A DNA stretch of 64,000 bases, taken from Pelotalea chapellei (GTDB lineage: Bacteria > Desulfobacterota > Desulfuromonadia > Geobacterales > Pseudopelobacteraceae). The stretch spans positions 62,001-126,000 of the forward strand of contig NZ_JAHDYS010000011.1 in the NCBI RefSeq assembly GCF_018531195.1, written 5' to 3'. The translations under genes and the position numbers were made by a program. Shown one piece after another: positions 9,329 through 18,681 of this stretch; within the stretch, counting starts at the first letter, position 1; every line of letters begins with the position of its first letter. Under the pieces are notes generated by a model. It made no database searches and was not told the origin of the DNA. It saw only the letters and a program-made list of their open reading frames with translations.

Positions 9329-9844
9329 CTAGAAGGACAGCAGCGAGAAGACCTTGCCTTCGGGCAGTTTTGCACGACCATTGAGGAATTCTAGTTCTGC
9401 CATGAAACAGCACTCAACAATTTCGCCTCCCAGATTCTGGACCATATCAACGACAGCGCACATGGTGCCGCCTGTTGCCAGCAGATCATCGGCTATGAGG
9501 ATCTTTTCGCCTGGCTTGATGGCGTCTGTGTGAATCTCAAGGGTGTCGGTGCCATACTCGAGGTCGTAGGTTTTACTGAAGGTTTCAGAGGGAAGTTTTC
9601 CTGGTTTACGCACCATCACAATGCCGGCGCCCAGTTTATAGGCCAAGGCAGAACCGATGATAAAACCGCGAGCTTCCACTCCCACTACTTTGTCGATGTG
9701 CTGACCGACGTAGCGGTGCGAAAGCAGGTCAATCGTGCGCTGATAGGACTTTGCATCCTGCAGCAGAGTCGTTATATCTTTGAAAATGATGCCTTTTTTG
9801 GGGAAATCGTGAATATCCCTGATGATGTCCTTCAATGCTTGCAT
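9329..9844 (-). CDS. apt: Adenine phosphoribosyltransferase
   Basis: A 171-residue cytoplasmic enzyme of purine salvage that makes AMP from adenine and PRPP. It shows the type I phosphoribosyltransferase fold with the PRPP loop [13 protein letters not shown] (about residues 115-127), the N-terminal [12 protein letters not shown] segment and the VGVEARGF motif typical of Apt. Its length equals the family norm (about 170). A GGAGACGC site lies upstream. It sits between the tRNA and rpoS on the same strand, with 51 bases to the end of rpoS. Confidence 0.97.
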   Translation of the reverse strand: MQALKDIIRDIHDFPKKGIIFKDITTLLQDAKSYQRTIDLLSHRYVGQHIDKVVGVEARGFIIGSALAYKLGAGIVMVRKPGKLPSETFSKTYDLEYGTDTLEIHTDAIKPGEKILIADDLLATGGTMCAVVDMVQNLGGEIVECCFMAELEFLNGRAKLPEGKVFSLLSF

Positions 9845-9895
9845 GCTGCGTCTCCTTGTTTCATTTCAATGTTCATTACATAACTTGCTGTTCGG

Positions 9896-10861
9896 CTAGA
9901 ACTTCATGTTTGCTCTGATTTTTTCCAGGGATTTTGCTTCGATCTGGCGAATACGTTCCCGTGTCACACCGAAACTCTGACCTATTGTGTCCAGTGTCTG
10001 GGGGTCCTTGTCATCCAACCCGAAGCGGAGTGAAAGAATTTTTCGTTCGCTGTCGCTCAGCTCATCAAAATGACAGGCGATCTGTTCATACCGGTCAATG
10101 TTCTCAAGAAGTTCGGAGGGAGACATTACCGAGGTATCCTCAATAGTGTCAATCAGAAAATAGTCACTGCCGTCTCCAAGAGGCGTCTCCATGGAGCAGG
10201 TACGCCGCAGCAGGGTCATGAGCCGCCGAACATAGGCAAGCTTGAAATCCAGTGAATCGGCGACTTCCTGGGCAGAAGGTTCACGCTGCAGCTTTTGGGA
10301 AAGCGCGCGGGTAACCCTGGCCATACGGTTGATGTCGTCGGAGACATGCACCGGGAGACGGATTGTGCGGGACTGGTTCACAAGGGCACGGTCAATGGCC
10401 TGACGAATCCACCAGGTGGCATAGGTGGAAAAGCGGCACTCCTTGGCCAGACTGAAACGTTCAACTGCTTTGATCAGGCCCAGGTTCCCCTCTTCGATCA
10501 GGTCCAGGAACGGCAGCCCTCGGTTTATATAGCGCTTGGCGATTTTGACCACCAGCCGCAGATTTGATTCGATCATTTTATTGCGGGCGGCGTGATCCCC
10601 CTTTTCTATCTGGCGGGCCAGCTCCTTTTCCGATTCTGCTGTCAACAGCGGTGTGCGCTGAATATCCCGCAGATAAATCTTAATCGCGTCGTCAAAGCTT
10701 TCCAGTACAGCAGCCGGCAGGTCCTCCTCAACCACATCTTCGGCTACGGGCTCTTCATCCGTAAAAACCAATGGTTCTTCAGGCTCTTCAACAAGCAGAT
10801 CAGTTCCAGCCAGCGGCTCTTCAAGATTGAATCCATGCTCCAGCAGATCATCCTCTTTCAT
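9896..10861 (-). CDS. rpoS: RNA polymerase sigma factor RpoS
   Basis: A 321-residue sigma-70 family factor of the stationary-phase/stress (sigma-38) type. A strongly acidic N-terminal tail of about 55 residues is followed by region 1.2 ([16 protein letters not shown]), region 2 with the core-binding [17 protein letters not shown] and the -10-recognising [13 protein letters not shown], region 3, and region 4 with the -35 helix-turn-helix near the C-terminus ([16 protein letters not shown]). ATG 10861 is chosen because AAGGAGA lies nine bases upstream; the longer frame would overlap pcm. Gene order surE-pcm-rpoS matches the classical arrangement in Gram-negatives, which supports RpoS over another group 2 sigma factor. 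Confidence 0.93.
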   Translation of the reverse strand: MKEDDLLEHGFNLEEPLAGTDLLVEEPEEPLVFTDEEPVAEDVVEEDLPAAVLESFDDAIKIYLRDIQRTPLLTAESEKELARQIEKGDHAARNKMIESNLRLVVKIAKRYINRGLPFLDLIEEGNLGLIKAVERFSLAKECRFSTYATWWIRQAIDRALVNQSRTIRLPVHVSDDINRMARVTRALSQKLQREPSAQEVADSLDFKLAYVRRLMTLLRRTCSMETPLGDGSDYFLIDTIEDTSVMSPSELLENIDRYEQIACHFDELSDSERKILSLRFGLDDKDPQTLDTIGQSFGVTRERIRQIEAKSLEKIRANMKF

Positions 10862-10890
10862 TATCACTGTCTCCTTAGTGGCGTTGCCGA

Positions 10891-11538
10891 TTACCACCCC
10901 TGCTTTCCGATCAGAGGTACAAACCGGCACCCGACCGACGCGCTTGCCTCAAGCGTGCCGTCAGTTTTCTTTTCGATTCTAGCAAGGCGCTGCTCTCCCT
11001 GATCTCCAACCGGAATTACCAGCCGGCCTCCAACAGCAAGCTGATCAGTAAGAACGGTGGGTACCGAGGGTGCGCCGGCCGTTACAATAATAGCGTCAAA
11101 GGGAGCTTCTTCTTCCCAGCCGATGGGACTTCCCTCGCTATCGTTGATGCGAAGCATAACATTGAAAAGAGCCAGCGAGTCCAGACACTTCCGGGCACGA
11201 AGAGCGAGCGGCCGGATGCGTTCCGCGGTGTAGACACGATCAGCCAGAGTTGCAAGTATCGCGGTCTGATAGCCTGACCCGGTCCCTATTTCCAGCACCT
11301 TTTCCGTACCCTTCAAAGCCAGAAGTTCGGTCATCAGTGCCACCATATAAGGTTGGGAAATAGTCTGCTTTTCACCGATGGGAAGCGGCGAATCCATATA
11401 GGCCTGGGCTGCCATTGCTTCCTGAACAAATATGTGACGCGGTATTTTCAGCATGGCTTCAATAACCCTGCGATCACTGATGCCACGGGCCACAATCTGC
11501 TCCTGCACCATCTTCTTGCGCGCAAACTCTAAATTCAT
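10891..11538 (-). CDS. pcm: Protein-L-isoaspartate O-methyltransferase
   Basis: A 215-residue enzyme that uses S-adenosylmethionine to methylate L-isoaspartyl residues in aged proteins so they can revert to aspartate. The SAM-binding motif [14 protein letters not shown] (about residue 78 on), the upstream [19 protein letters not shown] motif and the GRLVIPVGD motif are all present. The start at 11538 is preferred because GGAG lies seven bases before it. It lies between surE (60-base gap) and rpoS (29-base gap), a stationary-phase survival operon. Confidence 0.96.
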   Translation of the reverse strand: MNLEFARKKMVQEQIVARGISDRRVIEAMLKIPRHIFVQEAMAAQAYMDSPLPIGEKQTISQPYMVALMTELLALKGTEKVLEIGTGSGYQTAILATLADRVYTAERIRPLALRARKCLDSLALFNVMLRINDSEGSPIGWEEEAPFDAIIVTAGAPSVPTVLTDQLAVGGRLVIPVGDQGEQRLARIEKKTDGTLEASASVGCRFVPLIGKQGW

Positions 11539-11598
11539 GTCCTGCTCCATAATAGCGTTAAATTGTAGCTTACAAAAAATGGTTGTCCAGTGAACTGC

Positions 11599-12342
11599 TT
11601 AAAAATTCCAGCCGGAGACTATTTTCATCGAATCATAGTTGGTCAGATCGAGATGCAAAGGGGTTATGGAGACGTGTCCGCGATTGATGGCGTAGAAATC
11701 GGTCCCCTCGTAATCATTGAAATCGGGCTCATCGCTGCCGATCCAGTAATAGGTGCGCCCACGGGGATCGGTTTTGTGAATGACAGTTCCAACGAAAGAC
11801 CTGCGCCCCTGCCGGGTAATCAGGGGTGGATTCATCTTGTCTGCGGAGCAGTTGGGCACATTGACATTCAAGAAAGTATCTGCAGGCAGCCCATTGTCCA
11901 GAATCTGGCGTGCAATACGCACCGCAACACCGGCGGCTGCCGAAAAATGTTCACTAGCCTCAAACGTCGCCAGAGAAACGGCCATGGCTGGTATACCCAT
12001 CAGGTTGGCTTCCATTGCAGCTGCAACGGTACCGGAATAGGTAATGTCATCTCCAAGGTTGGCGCCATGATTGATGCCGGAAACAACCAGATCAGGGCGA
12101 AATGGCAGCAACCGGTGAATCCCCATATTGACACAGTCGGTGGGAGTACCATCCACGGCAAAGAAACGATCGCGGATTTCAAAGACCCGCAAAGGTGAAT
12201 GCAGGGTCAGTGAATGGGCTGCAGCGCTGCGTTCCCGGTCAGGAGCGACAACCGTCACCTCTCCCAGCTCACCCAGAGCCGCAGCCAGCGCCTGTATTCC
12301 CGGAGCATGAATTCCATCGTCATTGGTAACCATGATATGCAT
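11599..12342 (-). CDS. surE: 5'/3'-nucleotidase SurE
   Basis: A 247-residue metal-dependent nucleoside monophosphate phosphatase. The N-terminal NDDGIHAPG holds the metal-binding Asp pair, and the SGINHGANLGDDITYSGTV segment supplies the conserved Asn and the SurE signature. The length fits the family (about 250). It is the first gene of a surE-pcm-rpoS run and diverges from the quinone oxidoreductase gene, with about 170 bases between them for both promoters. Confidence 0.97.
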   Translation of the reverse strand: MHIMVTNDDGIHAPGIQALAAALGELGEVTVVAPDRERSAAAHSLTLHSPLRVFEIRDRFFAVDGTPTDCVNMGIHRLLPFRPDLVVSGINHGANLGDDITYSGTVAAAMEANLMGIPAMAVSLATFEASEHFSAAAGVAVRIARQILDNGLPADTFLNVNVPNCSADKMNPPLITRQGRRSFVGTVIHKTDPRGRTYYWIGSDEPDFNDYEGTDFYAINRGHVSITPLHLDLTNYDSMKIVSGWNF

Positions 12343-12510
12343 GGGAGTGTCCTTAGTCGAAATGAGAAGCGGCTTGTTATGGCAGAATTCACCCCATAAA
12401 TCAAGGCAGCCATAGCCACCCTTTTGTGTTTACAAAAACTCGTTAACTGGTTACATTTAGCCCCCAAACGCGGTTCTAACAACTATATCACCGGTACGAA
12501 AGGAACATTC

Positions 12511-13497
12511 ATGAAGGCAGTCTTAATGGAAGGTTTTGGCGGAATCGAAGTACTCAAGGTTGGCGAAGCCGAAAGGCCGGTAGCTGGAGAGGGGCAGGTT
12601 CTGGTCAAAGTTTTTGCGACCTCCGTCAATCGTCCCGACCTAGTGCAGCGCGAAGGCAAATATCCACCCCCGCCAGGCGATTCGGAGATCCTTGGCCTGG
12701 AAGTGGCCGGCGTGATCGAAGAACTGGGACCTGGGGTCAGCGGGTGGCAGGTGGGTCAACGGGTCATGACTCTGGTAGGTGGCGGAGGGTATGCCGAGTT
12801 TGCTGTTGCCTATGCCGGACACCTGATGGCCATTCCTGAATCCATGAGCTTCGAAGAGGCTGCCTGTGTCTGCGAATCTTACATCACCGCTTTTCTGAAT
12901 GTCTTCATGATCGGCGAATTCAAGGACAAGCAGGCCGCCATTCTGCATGGTGGCGGCGGCGGGGTGAATACAGCCGGAATCCAGCTTTGCAGGGCATTGA
13001 CACCTGCCAGCAAACTGATCGTCACCGCCTCACCCGAAAAGATGGAGCGGGTAAAGGAAGTTGGTGCCGATTTCCTGATCAATTTCCGCGAAACACCGGA
13101 TTTCACCGAGACAGTTAAAGAAATAACCGGCAAAAAGGGCGTTGACCTGATCCTGGATCACATCGGGGCCAAATATCTTGCCCCTAACATGAACTCGCTG
13201 GCCTACAAGGGCAGACTGGTTATCATCGGTGTTACCAGCGGCATCAAGGCAGAGCTGAACCTGGCTCTGATGATGGTCAAACGCCAGCAGATCATCGGCA
13301 GCGTGCTCCGTTCACGTCCCGTACCGGAAAAAAGCGAGATCGTCGCCGAGTTCACCAGGCGAGCCCTGCCCAAATTTGCCGATCGCACCATCGTGCCCAT
13401 TATCGAGAAAGTGTTCACCATTGACCAGGTGGCGGACGCCCATCGCATGATGGAAGAGGACAAACACTTCGGCAAGATTGTACTGAAGATCCAATAG
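12511..13497 (+). CDS. NAD(P)H-quinone oxidoreductase (zinc-independent MDR, PIG3-like)
   Basis: A 328-residue medium-chain dehydrogenase/reductase. The N-terminal GroES-like domain (MKAVLMEGFGG.EVLKVGE, VKVFATSVNRPDL, LGLEVAGVIEELGPGV) lacks the zinc-binding Cys/His set, and the nucleotide-binding domain has a glycine-rich motif after AAILHGGGGGVNTAG, the pattern of the zeta-crystallin/PIG3 quinone reductase group. An AAAGGAAC site precedes ATG 12511; a longer frame upstream has no site. It is monocistronic and ends at a strong terminator. Likely role: cytoplasmic reduction of quinones or reactive enones with NADPH; the true substrate is unknown. Confidence 0.88.
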   Translation: MKAVLMEGFGGIEVLKVGEAERPVAGEGQVLVKVFATSVNRPDLVQREGKYPPPPGDSEILGLEVAGVIEELGPGVSGWQVGQRVMTLVGGGGYAEFAVAYAGHLMAIPESMSFEEAACVCESYITAFLNVFMIGEFKDKQAAILHGGGGGVNTAGIQLCRALTPASKLIVTASPEKMERVKEVGADFLINFRETPDFTETVKEITGKKGVDLILDHIGAKYLAPNMNSLAYKGRLVIIGVTSGIKAELNLALMMVKRQQIIGSVLRSRPVPEKSEIVAEFTRRALPKFADRTIVPIIEKVFTIDQVADAHRMMEEDKHFGKIVLKIQ

Positions 13498-13531
13498 GCT
13501 CGCTCTGCTGTTTTCAGCCATAGCTAAACTC

Positions 13532-13568
13532 AAAAAGGCCGACCGGAGTTCCCGATCGGCCTTTTTTT
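13532..13568. terminator. Bidirectional Rho-independent terminator
   Basis: AAAAAGGCCGA pairs with TCGGCCTTTTT, with a long T-tract on the plus side and A-tract on the other. It separates the convergent quinone reductase and sucCD genes. Confidence 0.85.
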
Positions 13569-13649
13569 CTGATGTCCCACTTGCAGACACAGTTCCAGTT
13601 TGAAAACAACTCGCCGTGGCGATGAACTAAACCCAGGTTCCACTACACA

Positions 13650-14522
13650 TTACGGCTTATAGATCTTAAGCAGTGCCTGGGCCATCTCGGCCGGACTCGC
13701 TGCCACGCTGATGCCGCATTCCTGCAGTACCGCCACTTTTTCCGCCGCTGTACCCTTGCCGCCGGAGATGATCGCACCGGCATGGCCCATGCGCTTTCCG
13801 GGAGGTGCCGTTAATCCGGCAATGTAGGCAGCCACCGGTTTGGTCATATGCTCTTTTACGAAGTAGGCCCCCTCTTCCTCCGAGGTGCCGCCGATCTCGC
13901 CGATCATGATCACCGCTTCGGTGTCCGGGTCGGCTTCAAACAGTCGCAGCACATCCAGATGGTTCGTGCCATTGACAGGATCACCACCAATGCCGACACA
14001 GGTGGACTGGCCCAGACCGAGGCACGTCAATTGCCAGACCGCTTCATAGGTCAGGGTGCCGGAGCGGGAGACAACGCCGATCTTTCCCGGTTTGTGAATA
14101 TAGCCGGGCATGATGCCGATCTTGCATTCACCGGGGGTGATCACGCCGGGGCAGTTCGGCCCCACCAGACGGGTTTTCCTGCCCTTCATATATTGTTTGA
14201 CCTTGACCATATCCAGGACCGGAATACCTTCGGTAATGCAGCAGACCAGCTCAATGCCGGCATCCACCGCTTCCATGATAGAGTCAGCCGCAAAAGGTGG
14301 CGGTACGAAGATAACCGAGGCACTGGCCCCGGTTTTCTCAACAGCATCCTTGACCGTATCGAACACCGGAAAGCCGTCAATGACCGAGCCACCTTTCCCC
14401 GGGGTGACGCCGCCGACCATCTGGGTGCCATAGTCACGGGCTCCCTGGGCGTGAAACAGGCCAGTGGCCCCGGTGATCCCCTGGGTGATGACTTTGGTGT
14501 TTTTATTGATCATGATGCTCAT
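13650..14522 (-). CDS. sucD: Succinate-CoA ligase subunit alpha
   Basis: A 290-residue alpha subunit of succinyl-CoA synthetase. It has the CoA-binding N-terminal fold ([32 protein letters not shown]), the GPNCPGVI motif, and the active-site phosphohistidine in [10 protein letters not shown] near residue 247. With SucC it interconverts succinyl-CoA and succinate with substrate-level phosphorylation in the TCA cycle. Its ATG overlaps the sucC stop as ATGA and its AAGGAG site lies inside sucC, so translation is coupled. Confidence 0.98.
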   Translation of the reverse strand: MSIMINKNTKVITQGITGATGLFHAQGARDYGTQMVGGVTPGKGGSVIDGFPVFDTVKDAVEKTGASASVIFVPPPFAADSIMEAVDAGIELVCCITEGIPVLDMVKVKQYMKGRKTRLVGPNCPGVITPGECKIGIMPGYIHKPGKIGVVSRSGTLTYEAVWQLTCLGLGQSTCVGIGGDPVNGTNHLDVLRLFEADPDTEAVIMIGEIGGTSEEEGAYFVKEHMTKPVAAYIAGLTAPPGKRMGHAGAIISGGKGTAAEKVAVLQECGISVAASPAEMAQALLKIYKP

Positions 14523-15691
14523 TGGTTGGCTCCTTTGACCGCGGCAACAATTTTCTGGGCGGCATCGGCCATGCCGTCGGCGGCAACGATGTTCAAGCCA
14601 CTTTCACCCAGGATTTCCTTGCCTCTGGCCACGTTGGTCCCTTCCAGCCGCACTACCAGCGGCACTTGCAGGGAAACCTGCTTGGCAGCCTCCACGACGC
14701 CGGTGGCAATAATGTCGCATTTCATGATGCCGCCGAAGATGTTGACCAGGATCCCCTGCACATTCTTGTCGGAGAGGATGATCTTGAAGGCTTCGGTGAC
14801 CCGCTCAATGGTGGCTCCCCCTCCCACATCCAGGAAGTTGGCCGGATCCCCGCCATAATGCTTGATAATGTCCATGGTGGCCATAGCCAGGCCGGCTCCG
14901 TTAACAAGACAGCCAATATTGCCGTTCAGCGAGATATAGGAGAGGTCATGCTGGGAGGCTTCGACTTCATTGGGATCCTCTTCGTCATAGTCGCGCATGT
15001 CGCCCAGCTTGGGATGGCGGAAGACGGCATTATCGTCAAAACCGAATTTGGCGTCCAGGGCCAGCAGGTTCTCTTCCGCGGTGATCACCAGCGGATTGAT
15101 TTCCAACATGGAGCAGTCGCAGGCGATGAAAGTCTTGTAGAGACCCTGCAGCACCGAGACGGCTTTATTGACCAGTTTGCCCCCCAGCCCCAGACTGAAA
15201 GCGATTTTGCGGCACTGAAAGGCGGTCAGGCCCACCAGGGGGTCGATGGTTTCGGTAAAGATTTTTTCGGGTGTTTTGGCGGCTACCTCCTCGATGTCCA
15301 TGCCCCCTTCGGTGGAGGCCATCACAGTGACTTTAGAGGTTCCCCGGTTAACGACAAGACTGACGTACAATTCATTGGCAATGTTGCAGCCGTTTTCAAC
15401 CAGTACGCGGGTAACAACCTTTCCGATGGAGCCGGTCTGGTGGGTGACCAGGGTCATGCCCAACATTTCGCGGGCAATGTTACGAACCTCGTCGGCAGTG
15501 CGGGCAAGCTTAACGCCCCCCCCTTTGCCGCGTCCTCCAGCATGGATCTGAGCCTTGACCACCCAGGGGCCTTCCCCCAGCCGTTTGGCCCACTCGCGGG
15601 CGCTGGCACCGTTGTAACAGACGTGCCCGTCGGGAACCGGCACGCCGAACTGTCTCAATATCGCTTTGGCCTGGTATTCATGAATGTTCAT
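14519..15691 (-). CDS. sucC: Succinate-CoA ligase [ADP-forming] subunit beta
   Basis: A 390-residue beta subunit with an N-terminal ATP-grasp domain ([40 protein letters not shown]) and a C-terminal CoA-ligase domain with the [11 protein letters not shown] motif and the [18 protein letters not shown] segment. Length matches the family (about 388). It is the first gene of the sucCD pair and lies about 60 bases after the GlcF-like gene on the same strand, so the four genes from glcD to sucD may share transcripts. Confidence 0.98.
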   Translation of the reverse strand: MNIHEYQAKAILRQFGVPVPDGHVCYNGASAREWAKRLGEGPWVVKAQIHAGGRGKGGGVKLARTADEVRNIAREMLGMTLVTHQTGSIGKVVTRVLVENGCNIANELYVSLVVNRGTSKVTVMASTEGGMDIEEVAAKTPEKIFTETIDPLVGLTAFQCRKIAFSLGLGGKLVNKAVSVLQGLYKTFIACDCSMLEINPLVITAEENLLALDAKFGFDDNAVFRHPKLGDMRDYDEEDPNEVEASQHDLSYISLNGNIGCLVNGAGLAMATMDIIKHYGGDPANFLDVGGGATIERVTEAFKIILSDKNVQGILVNIFGGIMKCDIIATGVVEAAKQVSLQVPLVVRLEGTNVARGKEILGESGLNIVAADGMADAAQKIVAAVKGANQ

Positions 15692-15751
15692 GTCATATCC
15701 TTCCCAGTGAATTGTCTTACCGGCAGTCCGTATTCACTTATTCTATCACTG

Positions 15752-16999
15752 TCAGCTCTGCCCGTTCATACTCAGATCCAGAATTTCTGTCAGGTGCATG
15801 ATTTTGACATCCGGCAGGTGGTCTGCCAGCCCCTTCTTGAGCTGCAACAGGCAGCCGGGATTACTGGTAACCAGAATTTTGGCTCCGGTTGCCTGGATGG
15901 TATCCAGCTTTCTTTTCAGGATGAGGTCGGACATTTCCGGGCGCTCGATATTATAGGTACCGGCACTGCCGCAGCAGGCGTCGGCCGCTTCAAGTTCGCG
16001 GTATTCCAGGGCAGGAACCAGCTTGAGCAGATCGCGCGGTTCCTTGCGGATGCCCTGGCAATGGGCGATGTGGCAGGGGTCGTGATAGGTGACTTTCAGG
16101 GGCAACGGCTTCAGCTTGGCGCGCAATTGATCAGCATGCAGCGCCAGAACCTGCGATATGTCCCGCACCTTGCCGCTGAAAATTTCGGCGGATTTGTAAC
16201 CATCCAGGTGATGCCCGTATTTCTTCAGCTCAGCTCCGCAGCCGCCGCAGTCAGTGACAATAAAATCCACATCATAGCTGGCGAAAATATCGATGTTGGT
16301 CTGGGCGGCCTCCTTCAAACCGGCCATATCGCCCCCCAGCATGTTGGGTGCACCGCAGCAGACCTGGCTTTTGGGTGTTATGACCTTGTAGCCCAGGGAA
16401 GAGAGCAGTTTGATCGTGGCGCGGCTGGCATCGGAGAAGATCAGGCTCATCACGCAGCCGAGAAAGAAACCGACCGTCCCGCGTTCCTGACCGACAGCCG
16501 GTGTAATCACCTGGATTTCCTGGCGCAGCGGTTTATCAGGCAGGTCCGGCAGAAGCCCTTCCATCCGTTCCAGCTGTTTCGGGAACATCTTGAGAATGCC
16601 AAGCTTCCTGACCAGGTTCTGCAGACCGGTCTTCTGGTAGATCCGCATCGGAACCATTGAAGTTTCCAGGCGGTCGGGATGGGGCACCAGCTTGCGCAGA
16701 ATCAGGTCCTCCATGAAACCGAGCCCGCGGCTCTCCTTGCGTTCGCAGGTGAATTCCGCCACCAGCTCGCCGGCGTTGACCCCGCAGGGACAGGCCGAAG
16801 CACAGGCTTGGCAGTCCAGGCAGAGGGAGAGATATTCCAGCAACTGCTCGGACTGATCCAGCTCCCCCTCCTGAACCTTACGCACCAGGGCCACCCGCCC
16901 GCGGGGCGAGGCAGTTTCAAGAAAAGTCTCCTTGTAGGTGGGGCAAGCGGGAAGGCACATGCCGCAGCGCATGCAGTTAATCAGTTTTACGTAGTCCAT
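15752..16999 (-). CDS. glcF: Iron-sulfur subunit of a 2-hydroxyacid dehydrogenase (GlcF-like)
   Basis: A 415-residue iron-sulfur protein. Two [4Fe-4S] motifs lie at the N-terminus (CMRCGMCLPACP at residues 9-20 and CLDCQACASACPCG), followed by two CCG domains (CCGAPNMLGGD with DCGGCGAELK, and CCGSAGTYNIERPEM). This is the GlcF / heterodisulfide-reductase-D-like layout: it takes electrons from a flavin partner and passes them to quinone. The start at 16999 has a GGGGA site six bases before it. The FAD partner gene lies just upstream (17172-18542), separated by a 119-bp palindrome. Glycolate or D-lactate is the likely substrate; the lactate permease next door favours lactate. Confidence 0.88.
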   Translation of the reverse strand: MDYVKLINCMRCGMCLPACPTYKETFLETASPRGRVALVRKVQEGELDQSEQLLEYLSLCLDCQACASACPCGVNAGELVAEFTCERKESRGLGFMEDLILRKLVPHPDRLETSMVPMRIYQKTGLQNLVRKLGILKMFPKQLERMEGLLPDLPDKPLRQEIQVITPAVGQERGTVGFFLGCVMSLIFSDASRATIKLLSSLGYKVITPKSQVCCGAPNMLGGDMAGLKEAAQTNIDIFASYDVDFIVTDCGGCGAELKKYGHHLDGYKSAEIFSGKVRDISQVLALHADQLRAKLKPLPLKVTYHDPCHIAHCQGIRKEPRDLLKLVPALEYRELEAADACCGSAGTYNIERPEMSDLILKRKLDTIQATGAKILVTSNPGCLLQLKKGLADHLPDVKIMHLTEILDLSMNGQS

Positions 17000-17045
17000 C
17001 TCTTTCCCCTTTTGCCACTCCAAAAGGTAGGTGGCCTTTCCTGCC

Positions 17046-17164
17046 GGCTACGAAGTGTCGGGTTCTGGCAAGGCGGGCAAGGAGACCCGCGGAGGCGTAG
17101 CAGCGCTACGCCGCACAAGTGGGCTCCGCAGACCAACGCCGCCAGGTTCCGGCAATCCGTAGCC
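17046..17164. repeat. 119-bp imperfect palindrome between glcD and glcF
   Basis: The ends GGCTACG and CGTAGCC are inverted, the arms stay similar inward (TGGC near both arms, ACCCGCGG against CCACTTG), and the centre is a perfect hairpin GGCGTAGC-AGC-GCTACGCC at about 17093-17111. It contains no gene. It looks like an interspersed intergenic element that would form a long hairpin in RNA between two cotranscribed genes. Confidence 0.65.
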
Positions 17165-17171
17165 GTATTAA

Positions 17172-18542
17172 TTAGAAAATTTTCCCCGGATTCAGGATTC
17201 CTTTGGGATCGAAGGCGTTTTTGATTCCCCGCATAACTCGTATCCCACTCTCTCCCACCAGCTTGGGCAGGTACTTTTTCTTGGCCAGGCCTACCCCATG
17301 CTCTCCGGTTATCGTGCCCCCCATTGAAATGGCGGCGTCGAAGATCTCTTCAAAAGCGGCGTGGGCACGTTTGATTTCGTCCGTGTCACGCTCGTCGGTC
17401 AGGCAGGTGGGGTGCAGGTTGCCGTCGCCGGCATGACCGAAAGTACCGATGGTGACATTATGTTTCCTGGCGGAATCCTGGATAACTTTCAGCATGGCGG
17501 CAATGCAGCTGCGCGGAACGGTGGCATCCTCCAGGATGGTGGTCGGCTTGAGCCGCGCCAAAGCCGAAAGAGCGGTACGTCGGGCGGCCGCCAGCTTAAG
17601 GGCCTCATCGGCATCCTTGGCGGTCTGAAAAAACGAGCAGCGGTGTTTTTTGCAGATTTCCGCCACCGCGGCGGCCTCTTCTGCGATCACCACAGGATGA
17701 CCGTCCACCTCGATCAGCAGCACGGCGTCCACGTCCAGCGGCAGACCGACATGGGCGTAATCTTCGACACATTTGATGGTGACTTTGTCGAGAAATTCGA
17801 GGGTAGCCGGAATGACCTTGGCGGCAATAATCGCCGACACCGCCAGGGCAGCGTCCTGCAGCACCGGGAAATGGGCCAGCATGGTGATTTTCCCTTGGGG
17901 TTTCGGGATCAGCTTGACTGTGATACCGGTGAAAAAACCGAGCGTACCTTCGGATGAAACCAACAGAGGATTGAGGCTGTAGCCGGCCACATCCTTGACA
18001 ACTTTCCCACCGCTGCGAAGCAGTTGACCGTCAGCCAGAACGGCCTCCAGACCCATGACATAATCGGCAGTGACGCCATACTTCAGCCCACGCAGGCCAC
18101 CGGAGTTCTCGGCCACGTTGCCCCCCATGGTAGAGATGTTCATGCTGCCCGGATCGGGCGGGTAGAACAGCCCGCGGGATTCGACTTCGCGGTGCAGGGC
18201 GCTGGTGATCAGTCCCGGCTCCATTGTGGCGGTCAGGTTTTCCTCATCGATTTCAAGCAGCCGGTTCAGACGGCTGGTCTGGACAACAACACCGCCGCCG
18301 GACAGCGATCCGCCTGACAGATTGGTGCCGGAACCGCGCGGGGTTACCGTGACGCCGGCTCCGTGGCAGAGGCGCATGATCTGCACGACCTCGCCGGCCG
18401 TGCCGGGCAGCAGCACCGCACCGGGCAGGCTCTCGATCTCCGGGGTCGAATCATATCCATACACCGCCAGCGATTCCCGGTCTGTCAAGGTGTACTGCTC
18501 ACCGACGATATTTTGAAGTTCTTTTATGAATGATGGTTGCAT
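17172..18542 (-). CDS. glcD: FAD-linked 2-hydroxyacid dehydrogenase (GlcD / D-lactate dehydrogenase)
   Basis: A 456-residue flavoprotein with an FAD_binding_4 domain (TPRGSGTNLSGGSLS, GGNVAENSGGLRGLKYGVT) and a C-terminal FAD-oxidase domain ending in GTITGEHGVGLAKKKYL, the active-site region of the GlcD / D-lactate dehydrogenase family. It oxidises a 2-hydroxyacid to the 2-oxoacid and passes electrons to the GlcF-like partner. The length is close to the family norm (about 460-500). Glycolate versus D-lactate cannot be told apart from motifs; the neighbouring lactate permease and L-lactate dehydrogenase favour D-lactate. Confidence 0.88.
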   Translation of the reverse strand: MQPSFIKELQNIVGEQYTLTDRESLAVYGYDSTPEIESLPGAVLLPGTAGEVVQIMRLCHGAGVTVTPRGSGTNLSGGSLSGGGVVVQTSRLNRLLEIDEENLTATMEPGLITSALHREVESRGLFYPPDPGSMNISTMGGNVAENSGGLRGLKYGVTADYVMGLEAVLADGQLLRSGGKVVKDVAGYSLNPLLVSSEGTLGFFTGITVKLIPKPQGKITMLAHFPVLQDAALAVSAIIAAKVIPATLEFLDKVTIKCVEDYAHVGLPLDVDAVLLIEVDGHPVVIAEEAAAVAEICKKHRCSFFQTAKDADEALKLAAARRTALSALARLKPTTILEDATVPRSCIAAMLKVIQDSARKHNVTIGTFGHAGDGNLHPTCLTDERDTDEIKRAHAAFEEIFDAAISMGGTITGEHGVGLAKKKYLPKLVGESGIRVMRGIKNAFDPKGILNPGKIF

Positions 18543-18602
18543 GTGATTACGCTCCCGAAGTTTGACTCTACTTGTAACAATACGAAGATGTCAGCATTGC
18601 TT

Positions 18603-18675
18603 CCCCCCTCCAACCTCCCCCCGCTGGGGGGAGGCTTACCTTCCCTCCCCCAGCGGGGGAGGGTTAGGGAGGGGG
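18603..18675. repeat. C/G-rich double palindrome between glcD and lactate permease
   Basis: Two adjacent hairpins (CCTCCCCCCGCTGGGGGGAGG and a similar stem around CCCCCAGCGGGGG) sit inside a larger palindrome whose arms are CCCCCCTCCAACC and GGTTAGGGAGGGGG. There is no T-tract, so it is more likely an intergenic repeat element or RNA-stabilising structure than a terminator. Confidence 0.6.
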
Positions 18676-18681
18676 ATGTTT

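Noticed and set aside
14522-16660. A 712-codon open frame on the plus strand opposite sucC and glcF
   Set aside because: It lies entirely antisense to two clearly recognisable genes in a GC-rich region, has no family features, and begins without a ribosome-binding site. It is an artefact of codon bias.
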